A stretch of DNA of 64,000 nt from Guyparkeria sp. SCN-R1 (GTDB lineage: Bacteria; Pseudomonadota; Gammaproteobacteria; Halothiobacillales; Halothiobacillaceae), in the NCBI RefSeq assembly GCF_003932495.1, contig NZ_QZMT01000004.1, forward strand, positions 62,001 through 126,000, in the 5' to 3' direction. This document shows positions 33,029-45,437 of the stretch, piece after piece. The notes under the pieces are model-generated. The model was not told the origin of the DNA. It made no database searches and was given only the letters and a program-made list of their open reading frames with translations. The position numbers and the translations under genes were made by a program. Within the stretch, counting starts at the first letter, position 1, and each line of letters opens with the position of its first letter.

Positions 33029-33075
33029 ATCGATCGAAAGAAATTATCGCAAGTCATCGGTCTCAAGGAGTCGTA

Positions 33076-34698
33076 ATGAACCGGCTGAATAACACCACCA
33101 AGATCCTTCTGGCGTTTGCCGTGTCCGCCGTGCTGTTTATCGGCGCACTCGGCTACGCGCTGATCCAGATGGACTCCGTCTCGGCGGAATACAAGCGCGT
33201 ACAACTGGAGGACAACGCCCGTGTCGAGGCGTTGCAGGACATCATGAGCAACGGCCTGCTGGGTGGTGTGGCGACCCGAAACAAGGTCTTCCGTCCCAAT
33301 CTCGAGGCGGCGATCAAGGTCGCCGGCAAGACCGACGAAGTGGTGCGTGCCGCCTTGGTCGAGGCCCGTTCGCTCACATCGGCGGACAACGCCGAGGCCC
33401 AGGGCCTGCTCGATGACATCGAGACCCGCTGGGAACGCGTCATGGCGGCCCGCTTGGCGGTCTTCGACCAGGTCGATGCCGGCAATATCGAGCGCGCCCA
33501 GCAGATCCTGGTGCAGGACGAGCATCCGGACTGGCAGCAGATCCGCAAGAACATCCAGTCGCTGATCGCCACGGCCAAGGAGCGCGAGGATGCACGTACA
33601 GAGGCGGCCGAGGACCACATGCTCGAGGCGCGCGCGGCCACCTTGTTCATCGGTGCCGTGGCACTGGGCGTGGGTATCTTCCTGCTGGTGCTGGTAATGG
33701 CGACCTTTACCCGCCGCATCCATCGCGTGATTCGCGCCATGGAGGACATTGCCGAAGGCGAGGGTGACCTGACCCGCCGACTGCCGGTGACCGGCAACGA
33801 CGAGTTCGCCAAGCTCTCCCGCGCCTTCAACCGCTTCGTCGAGCGCATCCACAACCTCGTCCACGAGATCACCGATTCGACTGGCCAGCTCGCCGCCTCG
33901 GCCGAGGAAATGTCGATGATCACGCGCCAGTCGCGCGAGAGCACCCACGAGCAGAACGAGCAGACTCAGATGGTGGCCTCGGCGATCGAGGAGCTGACCG
34001 CTACCACCCGCGAGATCGCCGAGAACACCAACCAGACCGCGAGTGCCTCCAACGAGACCGAGGAGGTCACGCACAACGGTCAGCAGGCCCTCAAGCGCTC
34101 GATGGATACCGTGCATGAGCTGATGGGCTCGATGCGCAACACCGCCGAGTCGATCGGCGAGCTCGAGTCGCAGACCAAGGACATCGGCAAGGTGCTCGAC
34201 GTGATCCAGGGCGTGGCCGAGCAGACCAACCTGCTGGCCCTGAACGCGGCTATCGAGGCGGCCCGAGCCGGCGAACAGGGCCGGGGCTTTGCGGTGGTGG
34301 CCGAAGAGGTGCGCAACCTCGCCAGCCGCACGCAACAGTCCACCGAGGAGATCAAGGGCATCATCGACGGCCTGCGCGAGCGGGCGCATCGGACGGTCGA
34401 GGCAATGGAAGTCAGCCAGTCACAGGGCGAGGCGACGCTGGAGGCGGTCAACGAGACCGACGAGTCGCTGGATGCGGTGGTGCGCCACGTCAATCACATC
34501 AACGAGATGACCATGCAGATTGCCACCGCCGCCGAGGAGCAGTCGGCCACGGTCGAAGAGGTCAATCGCAACCTCGAGCGCATCCGCGCCAAGAGCGAGG
34601 AGCTCGACGATGCCTCGCAGCAGGTATCCACCGCGGGTGGTGACCTCACGCGGTTGTCGGCCAACCTCGACGGGCTGGTCAATCGCTTCAAGACCTGA
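33076..34698 (+). CDS. Methyl-accepting chemotaxis protein
   Basis: 540 residues. TM1 (~8-30), a four-helix-bundle periplasmic sensor (~33-190, with [27 protein letters not shown]), TM2 (~192-213), HAMP ([45 protein letters not shown]) and a signalling coiled coil whose hairpin tip is [43 protein letters not shown]. It relays ligand state to CheA/CheW. There is no C-terminal NWETF-type CheR tether. ATG at 33076 follows AAGGAG; the frame is open much farther upstream but without family sequence. A sigma-28 promoter precedes and a strong terminator follows. Confidence 0.95.
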   Translation: MNRLNNTTKILLAFAVSAVLFIGALGYALIQMDSVSAEYKRVQLEDNARVEALQDIMSNGLLGGVATRNKVFRPNLEAAIKVAGKTDEVVRAALVEARSLTSADNAEAQGLLDDIETRWERVMAARLAVFDQVDAGNIERAQQILVQDEHPDWQQIRKNIQSLIATAKEREDARTEAAEDHMLEARAATLFIGAVALGVGIFLLVLVMATFTRRIHRVIRAMEDIAEGEGDLTRRLPVTGNDEFAKLSRAFNRFVERIHNLVHEITDSTGQLAASAEEMSMITRQSRESTHEQNEQTQMVASAIEELTATTREIAENTNQTASASNETEEVTHNGQQALKRSMDTVHELMGSMRNTAESIGELESQTKDIGKVLDVIQGVAEQTNLLALNAAIEAARAGEQGRGFAVVAEEVRNLASRTQQSTEEIKGIIDGLRERAHRTVEAMEVSQSQGEATLEAVNETDESLDAVVRHVNHINEMTMQIATAAEEQSATVEEVNRNLERIRAKSEELDDASQQVSTAGGDLTRLSANLDGLVNRFKT

Positions 34699-34723
34699 GG
34701 CGATATCGACGTCATGAACGTAC

Positions 34724-34757
34724 GAAGGCCGGCAATTCAAATATGCCGGCCTTTTTC
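34724..34757 (+). terminator. Terminator of the MCP gene
   Basis: GAAGGCCGGCA / TGCCGGCCTTTTT stem-loop with a 9-nt AT-rich loop and U-run, ~26 nt after the stop. Confidence 0.88.
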
Positions 34758-34806
34758 GTTGCTGTTGTGATGAGGGCGCTGGTTACCGCGGTGCGGGGTC
34801 TTCCCG

Positions 34807-35835
34807 TCAGAGGGGACTGCGGCCCAGACGTCGCACGAATGGCAGGCGTCGCCAGAGGCTGGGGCGGGTATCGGTCAGATCCCGACAGGTCTCGCACTGG
34901 CCGGCGCGCGGGCGCCGGGCGGTGAGCGGTTCGACCCGCATTGGTGATGGTCCGCAACCCGGCTCCCAGGCTGAGAGCGGTTCCTCGTGGATCATCACGT
35001 CGGCACCGGGGAAGGTGCGTAGCAGCTTGGCCTCGATCTCGTCACCGATCTGGTGCGCGCGGTTGAGATCGATGTGATTGTCGAGATACAGGTATAGCTG
35101 GATGATCATCGTCTGCCCGGCCAGGCGGGTGCGGATCTGGTTGACGGCATGCACCGACGGGTGAGCCGTGGCGATCTGCGCGATGCGCATCTCGGTGCCG
35201 TCGAGCACCTCCCGGTCCATCAGGTGATCGAGTGCCTCCCGACCGACCTTCCACGCGCTGTAGAGCACGAAGATGCCCACCAGGGCGCCGAAGATCGGGT
35301 CGATCCAGTTCAGGCCATAGCCGGCGAGGATCAGCACGGCGATGGTCGAGGCATTGACCAGAAAGTCCATGCTGTAGTGCGAAGCGTCGGCCTTGATCGC
35401 CGGCGAGCGCGTCTTGACGATCACGTAGCGTTGGAAGGTGATCAGGGCGAGCGTTGCCACCATCGAGAAGATCATCACCGCCACGCCCCACTCGACCGCG
35501 TCGATCTCTTGAGGACGAATCAGGCGCTGCAGGGCCTCGATCAGCAGAAACACGCCGGAGCCGGCGATGAAGGTTGCCTGGGCCAGGGCGGCCAGTGGCT
35601 CGGCCTTGCCATGCCCGTAGCGATGGTCCTCGTCGGGCGGCTGCAGCGCGATGCGCACCGCCACCAGCGTGACCAGCGAGGCGAGCAGGTCCATGGTCGA
35701 ATCGATCAGCGAGGCGAGCATGCTCACCGAGTTGGTGGTGATGCTCGCCGCGAGCTTGAGCGCGATCAGCGTCAGGGCAAGCGTCACCGAAGCGGTGGTG
35801 ACCATGCGCAGCAGCTTGGCGTGTGGATTGTGCAT
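34807..35835 (-). CDS. Cation diffusion facilitator (FieF-like) metal exporter
   Basis: 342 residues, six helices. Metal site residues of the FieF type: SLIDSTMDLLAS in TM2 (two Asp) and ASHYSMDFLVN in TM5 (His/Asp). HRYGHGKAEPLAALAQ lies in the loop after TM2. A cytoplasmic CTD (~210-290) carries AHPSVHAVNQIRTRLAG and HIDLNRAHQIGDEIEAKLL. Exports divalent cations (Zn, Fe, Cd, Mn class) against protons. A C-terminal extension of ~50 residues has three cysteines (GCGPSP, QCETC) not usual in FieF, possibly a metal-sensing tail. It stands alone. Confidence 0.92.
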   Translation of the reverse strand: MHNPHAKLLRMVTTASVTLALTLIALKLAASITTNSVSMLASLIDSTMDLLASLVTLVAVRIALQPPDEDHRYGHGKAEPLAALAQATFIAGSGVFLLIEALQRLIRPQEIDAVEWGVAVMIFSMVATLALITFQRYVIVKTRSPAIKADASHYSMDFLVNASTIAVLILAGYGLNWIDPIFGALVGIFVLYSAWKVGREALDHLMDREVLDGTEMRIAQIATAHPSVHAVNQIRTRLAGQTMIIQLYLYLDNHIDLNRAHQIGDEIEAKLLRTFPGADVMIHEEPLSAWEPGCGPSPMRVEPLTARRPRAGQCETCRDLTDTRPSLWRRLPFVRRLGRSPL

Positions 35836-36145
35836 CGGGTGATCGTCGCCTTGTCGGGGTCGCGGTCAAGCCTCGCTACCGGCGAGTTGCCCCGCCCGCG
35901 CGAAAGTTAGTCAAGACTAATACCGAACTGAATTGGTACCATTTTAATGCAGCCCGGCGACGACCGCCAGTCCTTCCATTCAGGGCGTCGATGCGAGCTT
36001 GTCGGCTGTGTCTGCAAATTGCGTCGAAACCGCCTCCCGATGCGCCGTACTTGGGCGCTCCGGCCGGCTCGTCTACCATCGTGACACTGCCTCACTCGCC
36101 GGGCGGCCCCCGGCGGTGGCCCCAAAATGAAAGGCCCCAACAGTT
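35836..36145. other. 310-bp intergenic region
   Basis: Lies between the divergent CDF gene and ycjX. It contains one AT-richer stretch (~35905-35950, AGTTAGTCAAGACTAATACC) that could carry promoters for either side and a GC-rich inverted repeat near 36095-36115. I see no gene, repeat family or recognisable operator in it. Confidence 0.5.
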
Positions 36146-37546
36146 ATGGCCAACGACTCCCAGGCTGATCGCTCCATGGCTGATCCATCCAAGGCCGATT
36201 CATCGACGGCCCACGAGAAATCGACCACCCCGTCACTCGCGGGCTGCCCGGTTACACGCATCGGCATTACCGGCCTGTCCGGTGCCGGCAAGTCGACCCT
36301 GATCACGGCCATCATCAATCACCTGGAGAATGCCCGGCGCGGCGCGCTGTCGGAGCAGTCCGGCCTGGCAGCGATTCGCCACGGTCGCTGGCACCGCGAG
36401 ATCGAGCGCGCCTTCGATTACGACCACGCCCTGACCGCATTGACCGGTCAGCCACCGAGCTGGCCCGAATCCACCCGTGACTGGTCGATCGCCCGCCTGA
36501 CATTGGATTACGATCGGCGTTGGTATTCGCTGCGGCCACGGCGACGCTGCCTGGAGTTGTTCGACTACCCGGGAGAATGGCTGCTGGATCTCTCCCTACT
36601 CGATTGGACGTTTGCCGAGTACAGCGCCCACTGGCACGACTGGCTGGCACGTAGCCCGCGCCGGGAGATCGCGCCCGGGCTGCTCGAGGAATTGCAGGCA
36701 ATCGATCCCGCCGCGCCGCTCGATCCCGAGCGATTGGAGGCGTTGGCCGGTCGCTGGTCGATGATGTTGGCCGACAGTCGTCTGCCGCCGCATCGCCTGT
36801 CGCGCAACCTGCCGGGTCGCTGGCTGATGCCGGGCGAGGGCTTCGATCCGGATGCCATGCCATTCCTGCCCCTGCCCGGCGTCGGGGCCGATGCGTCGGT
36901 GGACTACCCCGAGGGCTCCTGGGGCGAGGTCTGCCAGCGTCACTTCACCTACTACCGTGACCGGATCGCGCGGCCGTTCTTCGAATCCCATTTCGGTCGA
37001 CTGGATGCGCAGGTAATCCTGGTCGACCTGCTCGGGGCGCTGCGCAGCGGTCGGTCGGCACTCGCGGACATGCGCGCGGCGCTCGAATCGATCCTCGAAC
37101 CGTTCCGCTACCGCGACGGGCACTGGCTGGGCAACCTGTTCGGGCGCCGCATTCGCCGGGTGGCGATCGTCGCCACCCAGATCGATCACCTGCTGCCCGC
37201 CGACCAGGCGCGCCTGACCCGGCTGCTCGACAGCTACCTGTTCGAGCTGACCCAGCGGCTGGCCGGCAAGGACATCGAGCTGCGCCTGTTCGCCGTGTCG
37301 GCGGTCACCGCCGCGCAGCCGCGCGAGGATGCGCGCGGTCGCCCCATGCTGGTCGGTACCGAGAAGAGCTCGCGGCAGAAGATAGCCTTCACCCCGCCGG
37401 CCATCCCCGAGCAGATGCCGCATGATCTGGACTTGGCCATCGACGACCTGCCCACGCTGGCGCCGCCGACCGGCCTGGATCGGGCCCGGTCGTTCCCCGG
37501 CCGGCGAGTCGATGCCCTGCTCGATTTCCTGATCGGCGAGTCCTGA
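36146..37546 (+). CDS. ycjX: YcjX-family GTP-binding protein
   Basis: 466 residues. A P-loop GLSGAGKST follows a 30-residue polar N terminus; FDYPGEWLLDLSLLD is the conserved family block corresponding to switch/G3; later VAIVATQIDHLLPAD matches a G4-like segment. YcjX is a stress-linked ATP/GTPase of unknown cellular role, paired with the YcjF membrane protein as here 51 nt downstream. The start ATG gives a Ser/Asp-rich leader (SQADRSMADPSKADSSTAHEKS) that is not conserved, so a later start is possible but none has a better ribosome site. Confidence 0.92.
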   Translation: MANDSQADRSMADPSKADSSTAHEKSTTPSLAGCPVTRIGITGLSGAGKSTLITAIINHLENARRGALSEQSGLAAIRHGRWHREIERAFDYDHALTALTGQPPSWPESTRDWSIARLTLDYDRRWYSLRPRRRCLELFDYPGEWLLDLSLLDWTFAEYSAHWHDWLARSPRREIAPGLLEELQAIDPAAPLDPERLEALAGRWSMMLADSRLPPHRLSRNLPGRWLMPGEGFDPDAMPFLPLPGVGADASVDYPEGSWGEVCQRHFTYYRDRIARPFFESHFGRLDAQVILVDLLGALRSGRSALADMRAALESILEPFRYRDGHWLGNLFGRRIRRVAIVATQIDHLLPADQARLTRLLDSYLFELTQRLAGKDIELRLFAVSAVTAAQPREDARGRPMLVGTEKSSRQKIAFTPPAIPEQMPHDLDLAIDDLPTLAPPTGLDRARSFPGRRVDALLDFLIGES

Positions 37547-37597
37547 GCGCCGATCAATGAACCCACGTATTCACACAGACAGTCTCCGGAGCTTTCA

Positions 37598-38587
37598 ATG
37601 AGCGATGAGCAACCACCCCGAGGTGGTCATCTGACCACTCGTATCCACGCCCAGGGGAATTCGGTGCCGGATATCGATACCGAGGCCCTCTATGACGAGG
37701 AGTCGGCCGAGGAGATGGCCGACCTGCTCGAACCCCGACGGGGTTTTCCCTGGGTAGCGACCCTGTTGGGTGTGGTGGCGGTCACCTGGGTCACCATCAA
37801 CTGGCTGCAGGCAATCTGGTGGGCGCACGCCGCTCATCCGGCGCTGGGCTGGGTGATCTTCGCGATCGGGGTGGTCGTGGGCGGGATTGTTCTGGCGCTT
37901 GTCTGGCGGGCCTGGCGCCAGCGGCATCAGATCGATGCCATCACCCGACTGAATCGTCGACTGGCGCAGGCCGAACGCGAGGGCGAGATGGGCGAGTCGG
38001 TGGTCGAACTGCGTGAAGCGGCCGAGCACCTGCTCGCCGACAACCCGCAACGACGGACCTTCGAGGGGGCCCTGCTCGGTATCGATGCCGGCAGCCACGC
38101 CACCGAACTGGTGGTGGCGCTCGAGCGTGCTTACGCCGACCAGGATGCCCGTGCACGAGCCCTGATCCATCGCGAAGTGGTGCGTACTGGCCTGTTCATT
38201 GCTGCCAGTCCCTATCCCGCGCTCGACTTGTTGTTGGTGGCTTGGCGCAATGCGCGGATGGTCAATGCCATCGCCCGCATCTACGGGCTGACGCTCTCGT
38301 TCCCGGCCCGCTTGCGCCTCTATCGCATGATCCTGCAGAACATGGCCTTTGCCTCGGCCACCGAGACCGTGCTCGATTCGGCCAGTGAAGGTTGGGCCTC
38401 CAACCTGATGGTCAACCTTGGCGCCCGGGCCGGGCAGGGCGTGGCTGTGGCGCTGTATTCGCTGCGCATCGGTCGGCAGGCCATGCGTGCTTCCCGCATC
38501 GCCCCGGAGCACAAGCCGCTGGTCGACCGCAATCTGGCGAAACTGATCCTGGGCGCAATCCGCGAGCGCTCGTCGTCGGCACGATAG
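37598..38587 (+). CDS. ycjF: YcjF-family (DUF697) membrane protein
   Basis: 329 residues. A ~50-residue polar N terminus, two helices (~52-75 and ~85-107), a charged coiled segment, and a C-terminal DUF697 module (~195-325: ASPYPALDLLLVAWRNARMVNAIARIYG...GEGWASN-like, RAGQGVAVALYSLRIGRQAM). It pairs with YcjX in one operon; the pair is a phage-shock/stress-associated locus in enterics. Function at the inner membrane is unknown. Confidence 0.9.
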   Translation: MSDEQPPRGGHLTTRIHAQGNSVPDIDTEALYDEESAEEMADLLEPRRGFPWVATLLGVVAVTWVTINWLQAIWWAHAAHPALGWVIFAIGVVVGGIVLALVWRAWRQRHQIDAITRLNRRLAQAEREGEMGESVVELREAAEHLLADNPQRRTFEGALLGIDAGSHATELVVALERAYADQDARARALIHREVVRTGLFIAASPYPALDLLLVAWRNARMVNAIARIYGLTLSFPARLRLYRMILQNMAFASATETVLDSASEGWASNLMVNLGARAGQGVAVALYSLRIGRQAMRASRIAPEHKPLVDRNLAKLILGAIRERSSSAR

Positions 38588-38612
38588 CCGGCAATCGTCG
38601 GGAGGGCGGGGG

Positions 38613-39052
38613 ATGGAGCAACGTTTGAGCGTGATCACCCTGGGCGTGGCCGATCTGACCCGCTCGCGGGCCTTCTACGAGCAGGGGCTTGGCTGGACGG
38701 TCGGCAGTGCCGCAGAGCAGGTCGTGTTCTTCCAGCTCAACGGCATCGTCCTCGCCCTCTATCCCCGCGAGGCGCTTGCCGCCGATGCCGGGGTGCCGTC
38801 GTCGCAGGGCAGCGGCTTTGCCGGGATTGCCCTGGCGCACAACGTGCGCCGGCGGGAGGAGGTCGACACGGTGCTGGCCACGGCCGAGCGGGCCGGCGGG
38901 CGGATAGCCAAGCCGGCGCAGGCGACGTTCTGGGGCGGCTACTCGGGCTACTTCGCCGACCCGGACGGGCACCTCTGGGAGGTGGCCCAGAACCCTTTCT
39001 GGGAGCTGGATGCGGCGGGTAACGTGTCGCTGGCACCGGGGCAGGGTGCGTG

Positions 39053-39053
<1 letters not shown>
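38613..39053 (+). CDS. VOC/glyoxalase-family protein
   Basis: 146 residues. A vicinal-oxygen-chelate paired beta-alpha-beta-beta-beta fold: VITLGVADLTRSRAFYEQGLGWTV at the start and GGYSGYFADPDGHLWEVAQNPFW at the end, the latter with the conserved FxDPDGxxWE that supplies the metal glutamate. The substrate is unknown; it is too short and divergent for GloA. GGAGGGCGGGGG ribosome region. It overlaps the next gene by one base (TGATG). Confidence 0.85.
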
Positions 39054-40727
<1,674 letters not shown>

Positions 40728-40787
40728 TTAGGATAGCAAAAGGGTCTCGTCGCTCGTGGCGAGGCCTGCGACAAGCAGGAGGGAGGC

Positions 40788-41207
40788 ATGTACGAGTTCA
40801 CGTTTCTGACGCCGGATCGCGGCGCTGGGTTCGTCAAGCGGCTCGAGGCCGAGGGGTTGTCGGTTTCCGTCTCGCGCGATCCGATGGCCGAGGAGGCCAC
40901 GACCATCGCGATTCCCGATGACATCAGCGACGAGCTGGCCGAGCGGATCGAGGGCTGGTACGAGGAAGAAACGCAGGCGGCCGAGGCCGAGCTGTTCAGC
41001 GAGGGCCGGGCGGAAGCCGCTATCTCGGCCGGCGTCTGGGTGAGCCTGGCCGATGGTCGCTCGAGCTTCGCCCCGATCGAGCCCTCGATCATGAGCCGGA
41101 TGCTGTCGGTTCTGAGCCCGGATGAAGTGGGCGAATTCGTCGACCGGGTGGCCAAAGCGGTCGAGCATCCCGACGACACCCCGGCCTGCGCGCGCCGCGA
41201 GGACTGA
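40788..41207 (+). CDS. Hypothetical acidic protein
   Basis: 139 residues, cytoplasmic, acidic, with no signal or helix. It begins MYEFTFLTPDRGAGFVKRLEAEGLSVSVSRDP and has a strongly alpha-helical middle (ELAERIEGWYEEETQAAEAELF) and a final helix with DEVGEFVDRVAKAVEHP. I do not recognise a family. Alpha/beta folding and third-codon GC agree with a real gene. Ribosome site AGGAGGGAGG. Divergent from hemB. Confidence 0.7.
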   Translation: MYEFTFLTPDRGAGFVKRLEAEGLSVSVSRDPMAEEATTIAIPDDISDELAERIEGWYEEETQAAEAELFSEGRAEAAISAGVWVSLADGRSSFAPIEPSIMSRMLSVLSPDEVGEFVDRVAKAVEHPDDTPACARRED

Positions 41208-41376
41208 AAGCCCACGAACAAATCGCAAGGCGTTGTTTTCCCGACAACGGGCTGCGAAAGATGGCCTACTCTTGAGTTGAGGGATATCCGGACCTTCCCT
41301 GGCCGACGTGGCCAGGGCTCGATGGCGCCAGCCGGCACATCGACCGCGTGGTCCGGCACGACGAGAGGTGGCCGTC

Positions 41377-41928
41377 ATGAAACGCACGATCCTCCCCGCC
41401 TGGCATCTCGCGATGCCGGCACTCCTGATGTGGTTGGCCCTCGCTCTTGCGGCGCTGGGGTCATCGGCCGTCTGGGCGCAGGCGAAGGTCATCACGCCCG
41501 ACTACGAGCCGCCACGGGTAGTCTACGACTTCTACCTAGACGATCCGGGCAAGATGAACGCGGCGCTGTTCTGGGTGCGGTCGCTGATCAACCCGTTGCA
41601 GGCCAGTCCGTACAACATGGACCCCATGCTGGACATGGATATCGTGGTCATCATTCACGGCACCGAGATCGTCACCGTGGCGAAGAAGAACGAGGAAAAG
41701 TACCAGGAGGTCGTCGACCGCATGCGGTACTACGCCGATCTGGGGGTGGACTTCCACGTCTGCGGCCTGGCGGCCGAGGACTACGACTACGACCGCGAGG
41801 ACTTCCAGGATTTCATTACCCTGGTGCCGTCGGCCTTTACCGACCTAGTCCATTACCAGCAGCAGGGCTACGCGGTGATCAAGCCCGAGGTGTTCCTGCG
41901 CACCCAATCGATCGAGTCGATGCGTTGA
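41377..41928 (+). CDS. Exported DsrE-family protein
   Basis: 183 residues. Signal peptide (~1-35, ending VWA|QA), then a DsrE/DsrF-like fold: PRVVYDFYLDDPGKMNAALFWVRSLINPL, DIVVIIHGTEIVTVAKKNEEKYQEVVDRMRYYADLGVDFHVCGLAAEDY and FQDFITLVPSAFTDLVHYQQQGYAVIKP. The cysteine in VCGLAAEDY is at the position used for sulfur binding in DsrE. Periplasmic DsrE homologues are common in sulfur oxidisers and may bind sulfane sulfur; this is inferred. The gene is alone, with a MITE 30 bp after its stop. Confidence 0.85.
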   Translation: MKRTILPAWHLAMPALLMWLALALAALGSSAVWAQAKVITPDYEPPRVVYDFYLDDPGKMNAALFWVRSLINPLQASPYNMDPMLDMDIVVIIHGTEIVTVAKKNEEKYQEVVDRMRYYADLGVDFHVCGLAAEDYDYDREDFQDFITLVPSAFTDLVHYQQQGYAVIKPEVFLRTQSIESMR

Positions 41929-41958
41929 CCGTCTGAGTCGGGTGTTATGCCGTATCCT

Positions 41959-42125
41959 AGGGAGCCTCTGCACGAATGCCAAGCCCCGCAGGGCGCGCCT
42001 TGAGCCGGGCATCTGCTGCGTTGCCGTCCTTGGAAAGGGAATCACCCTTCCGCGGCGGACGGACGCCTTGCAGCTGCCCGGCTCAAGGCGCGCAGAGCGG
42101 TAAGGCATTCGTGCAGAGGTTCCCT
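41959..42125. mobile_element. MITE-like element, copy 2 (167 bp)
   Basis: Terminal inverted repeats AGGGARCCTCTGCACGAATGCC, nearly perfect. The interior is the same core as copy 1 in inverted orientation, flanked by GAGCCGGGCA / TGCCCGGCTC. It ends 13 bp before the next gene start. Confidence 0.8.
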
Positions 42126-42138
42126 ATGGACACCAGTC

Positions 42139-42777
42139 ATGTTTCCCGAGGACAGCCATTTGGACCCGCACCAGATCCAGTCGATCGACGAACTCGAGTC
42201 CCTGTTCGACACGCCCGGCGAGGCGGCGATCAAGAAGGAGGTCGACCGCCTCGTGCCGGTCTACCGCCGGCTGATCGAGGCCTCGCCGTTCTACGTGATG
42301 GCGACCGAGGGGCCGGGCGGCCTGGATTGCTCGCCGCGCGGTGATCCCGCGGGTTTCGTGCAGGTGCTCGATGATCGGCACATTGCGCTGCCCGAGCGCC
42401 GGGGCAACAACCGCATCGACAGCCTGCGCAACCTGATCGAGGACCCGCGCGTCGGGTTGCTTTTCCTCGTGCCCGGCAAGAACGAGACGCTGCGGGTCAA
42501 CGGCCGGGCCCGGATAACCACCGATCGGTCGCTGATGGAGCGGACCGCCATGAAGGGCAAGCCGCCGCAGTGCGTGATCGTGGTCGAGATCGAGACGGTG
42601 TATTTCCAGTGCGCCCGGGCGTTGCTGCGTGCCAGTCTGTGGGATCCGGACAGCCGGCAACTGGCCGAACAGACGCCGACGGCCGGCGAGATGCTTGCCG
42701 GTGTGCCCGAGTCGAGCATCGATGGCGCGGCTTACGACGACGGGCTCGACGAACGCCAGGCCCGCACGCTCTACTGA
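42139..42777 (+). CDS. Pyridoxamine-phosphate-oxidase-family flavoprotein
   Basis: 212 residues. FMN split-barrel: ASPFYVMATEGPGGLDCSPRGDPAGFVQVLDDRHIALPERRGNNRIDSLRNLIEDPRVGLLFLVPGKNETLRVNGRARI, then QCVIVVEIETVYFQCARALLRASLW. This matches the MSMEG_1061-like PNPOx subfamily; substrate unknown (not PdxH, which has a different C-terminal domain). Its start region directly abuts a MITE, so its promoter may lie inside or beyond that element. Confidence 0.85.
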   Translation: MFPEDSHLDPHQIQSIDELESLFDTPGEAAIKKEVDRLVPVYRRLIEASPFYVMATEGPGGLDCSPRGDPAGFVQVLDDRHIALPERRGNNRIDSLRNLIEDPRVGLLFLVPGKNETLRVNGRARITTDRSLMERTAMKGKPPQCVIVVEIETVYFQCARALLRASLWDPDSRQLAEQTPTAGEMLAGVPESSIDGAAYDDGLDERQARTLY

Positions 42778-42901
42778 ACAACTCGCCATGTGCCGGGTCT
42801 GATCGGTCGCCTCGTGTCGCGGCAATGGACAAGGGCCTTGTCCGTCAACCTGTTAGAATCGCGCGCCAAACACGCACCCCAGAATTATTCGGAGCTCATC
42901 C

Positions 42902-44341
<1,440 letters not shown>

Positions 44342-44345
44342 CGGC

Positions 44346-45437
44346 GTGCGGCTCGGCGGTTACCTGCGTCGCGAGGCGCTCATCTCCATCGGCGCGGTGA
44401 CCACCGTGCTGATGCTGATCATGGCCACCAACCTGCTGGCCCGCGCGCTGTCGCTGGCCGCCGAGGGCACCCTGCCGGCGGCGCTGGTGCCGAACTTGCT
44501 GGGGTTCAACCTGGTCAAGATGCTGATGTACGTCATTCCGGTGGCGATGTTCATCGGCCTGATGTTCGCGCTCGGGCGGCTCAATCGCGACAGCGAACAG
44601 ACCATCATGCGCTCGAGCGGCTTCGGCCTGTGGCGGATCACGGGGGCGCTGTTGCCCGTCGGCATCCCGCTGGCGTTGTTGACCGGCTGGATCGCGTTGT
44701 TCGGCTGGCCGATGGCCGAGCAGGCGCGTGATCGCATGGTCGAGGGCGCGCAAACGGACTATATCGGTCAGCAGGTGCCGGTCGGACGGTTCATCGAGGC
44801 CAATGAGGGGCGGCTGGTCGCCTACGTGGGTGCCTCCGAGAACGGCGGCTACCAGCGCATCTTCCTCTTTGACCGGGCCGAGGATGGCTCGATCGCGGTC
44901 GAGAGCGCGCCGACGGGGGTGATGGTCGAGGAGGACGGTCAGCGCTATGTCGCCCTTGAGGACGGTAGGCGCATCGGCGGGACCGTCGGCATGGCCGACT
45001 GGAACCGGCTCGACTACGATCGCCACCTGATGCGCCTACCGGGGCAACCCGAGATGGAGGGCGGCGAGGTGAGCGTGCGCTCCTCCGGCTCGTTATGGTC
45101 CTCCGGCAACCCGAACGATCATGCCGAGCTGTTCGAACGTCTCTCGCAGGGCATCATCGCCCTGGTGCTGGTGCTGATCGCGGTCCCGCTGGCGCAGGCG
45201 CCGCCGCGCAGCGGGCGTTACGGGCGCCTGTTCTGGGCATTCCTGCTCTACGCCCTGTACTTCAACGTCGTGCCGCTGGTCTCCGATGGCATCGAGGCCA
45301 ACCATTACGGCCTGGCCGGGGCCGTTGCCCTGGCGCACGGTGGGTTCCTGTTGCTGTGGGGCGCGCTGTTCTGGTCGGCGCGTGGCGGCTGGGGACGATT
45401 GCGCAGCTTGTGGAAGGGACGCCGTGAATACGCTTGA
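44346..45437 (+). CDS. lptF: LPS export permease LptF
   Basis: 363 residues. Inner-membrane permease of the LptB2FG ABC transporter that extracts LPS. Six helices: three N-terminal (GYLRREALISIGAVTTVLMLI, LVKMLMYVIPVAMFIGLMFALG, and after IMRSSGFGLWRI), a periplasmic jellyroll (~125-260) and three C-terminal. The coupling-helix region RLNRDSEQTIMRSSGFG is typical. A GTG start is used, 4 nt after the trhP stop. It overlaps lptG by 14 nt. Confidence 0.93.
   Translation: MRLGGYLRREALISIGAVTTVLMLIMATNLLARALSLAAEGTLPAALVPNLLGFNLVKMLMYVIPVAMFIGLMFALGRLNRDSEQTIMRSSGFGLWRITGALLPVGIPLALLTGWIALFGWPMAEQARDRMVEGAQTDYIGQQVPVGRFIEANEGRLVAYVGASENGGYQRIFLFDRAEDGSIAVESAPTGVMVEEDGQRYVALEDGRRIGGTVGMADWNRLDYDRHLMRLPGQPEMEGGEVSVRSSGSLWSSGNPNDHAELFERLSQGIIALVLVLIAVPLAQAPPRSGRYGRLFWAFLLYALYFNVVPLVSDGIEANHYGLAGAVALAHGGFLLLWGALFWSARGGWGRLRSLWKGRREYA

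Noticed and set aside
32605-33075. Long in-frame extension upstream of the MCP start
   Set aside because: The extra 157 residues match nothing, cross a sigma-28 promoter and the divergent yjfB-like gene, while ATG at 33076 has a good ribosome site and begins with the expected membrane helix.
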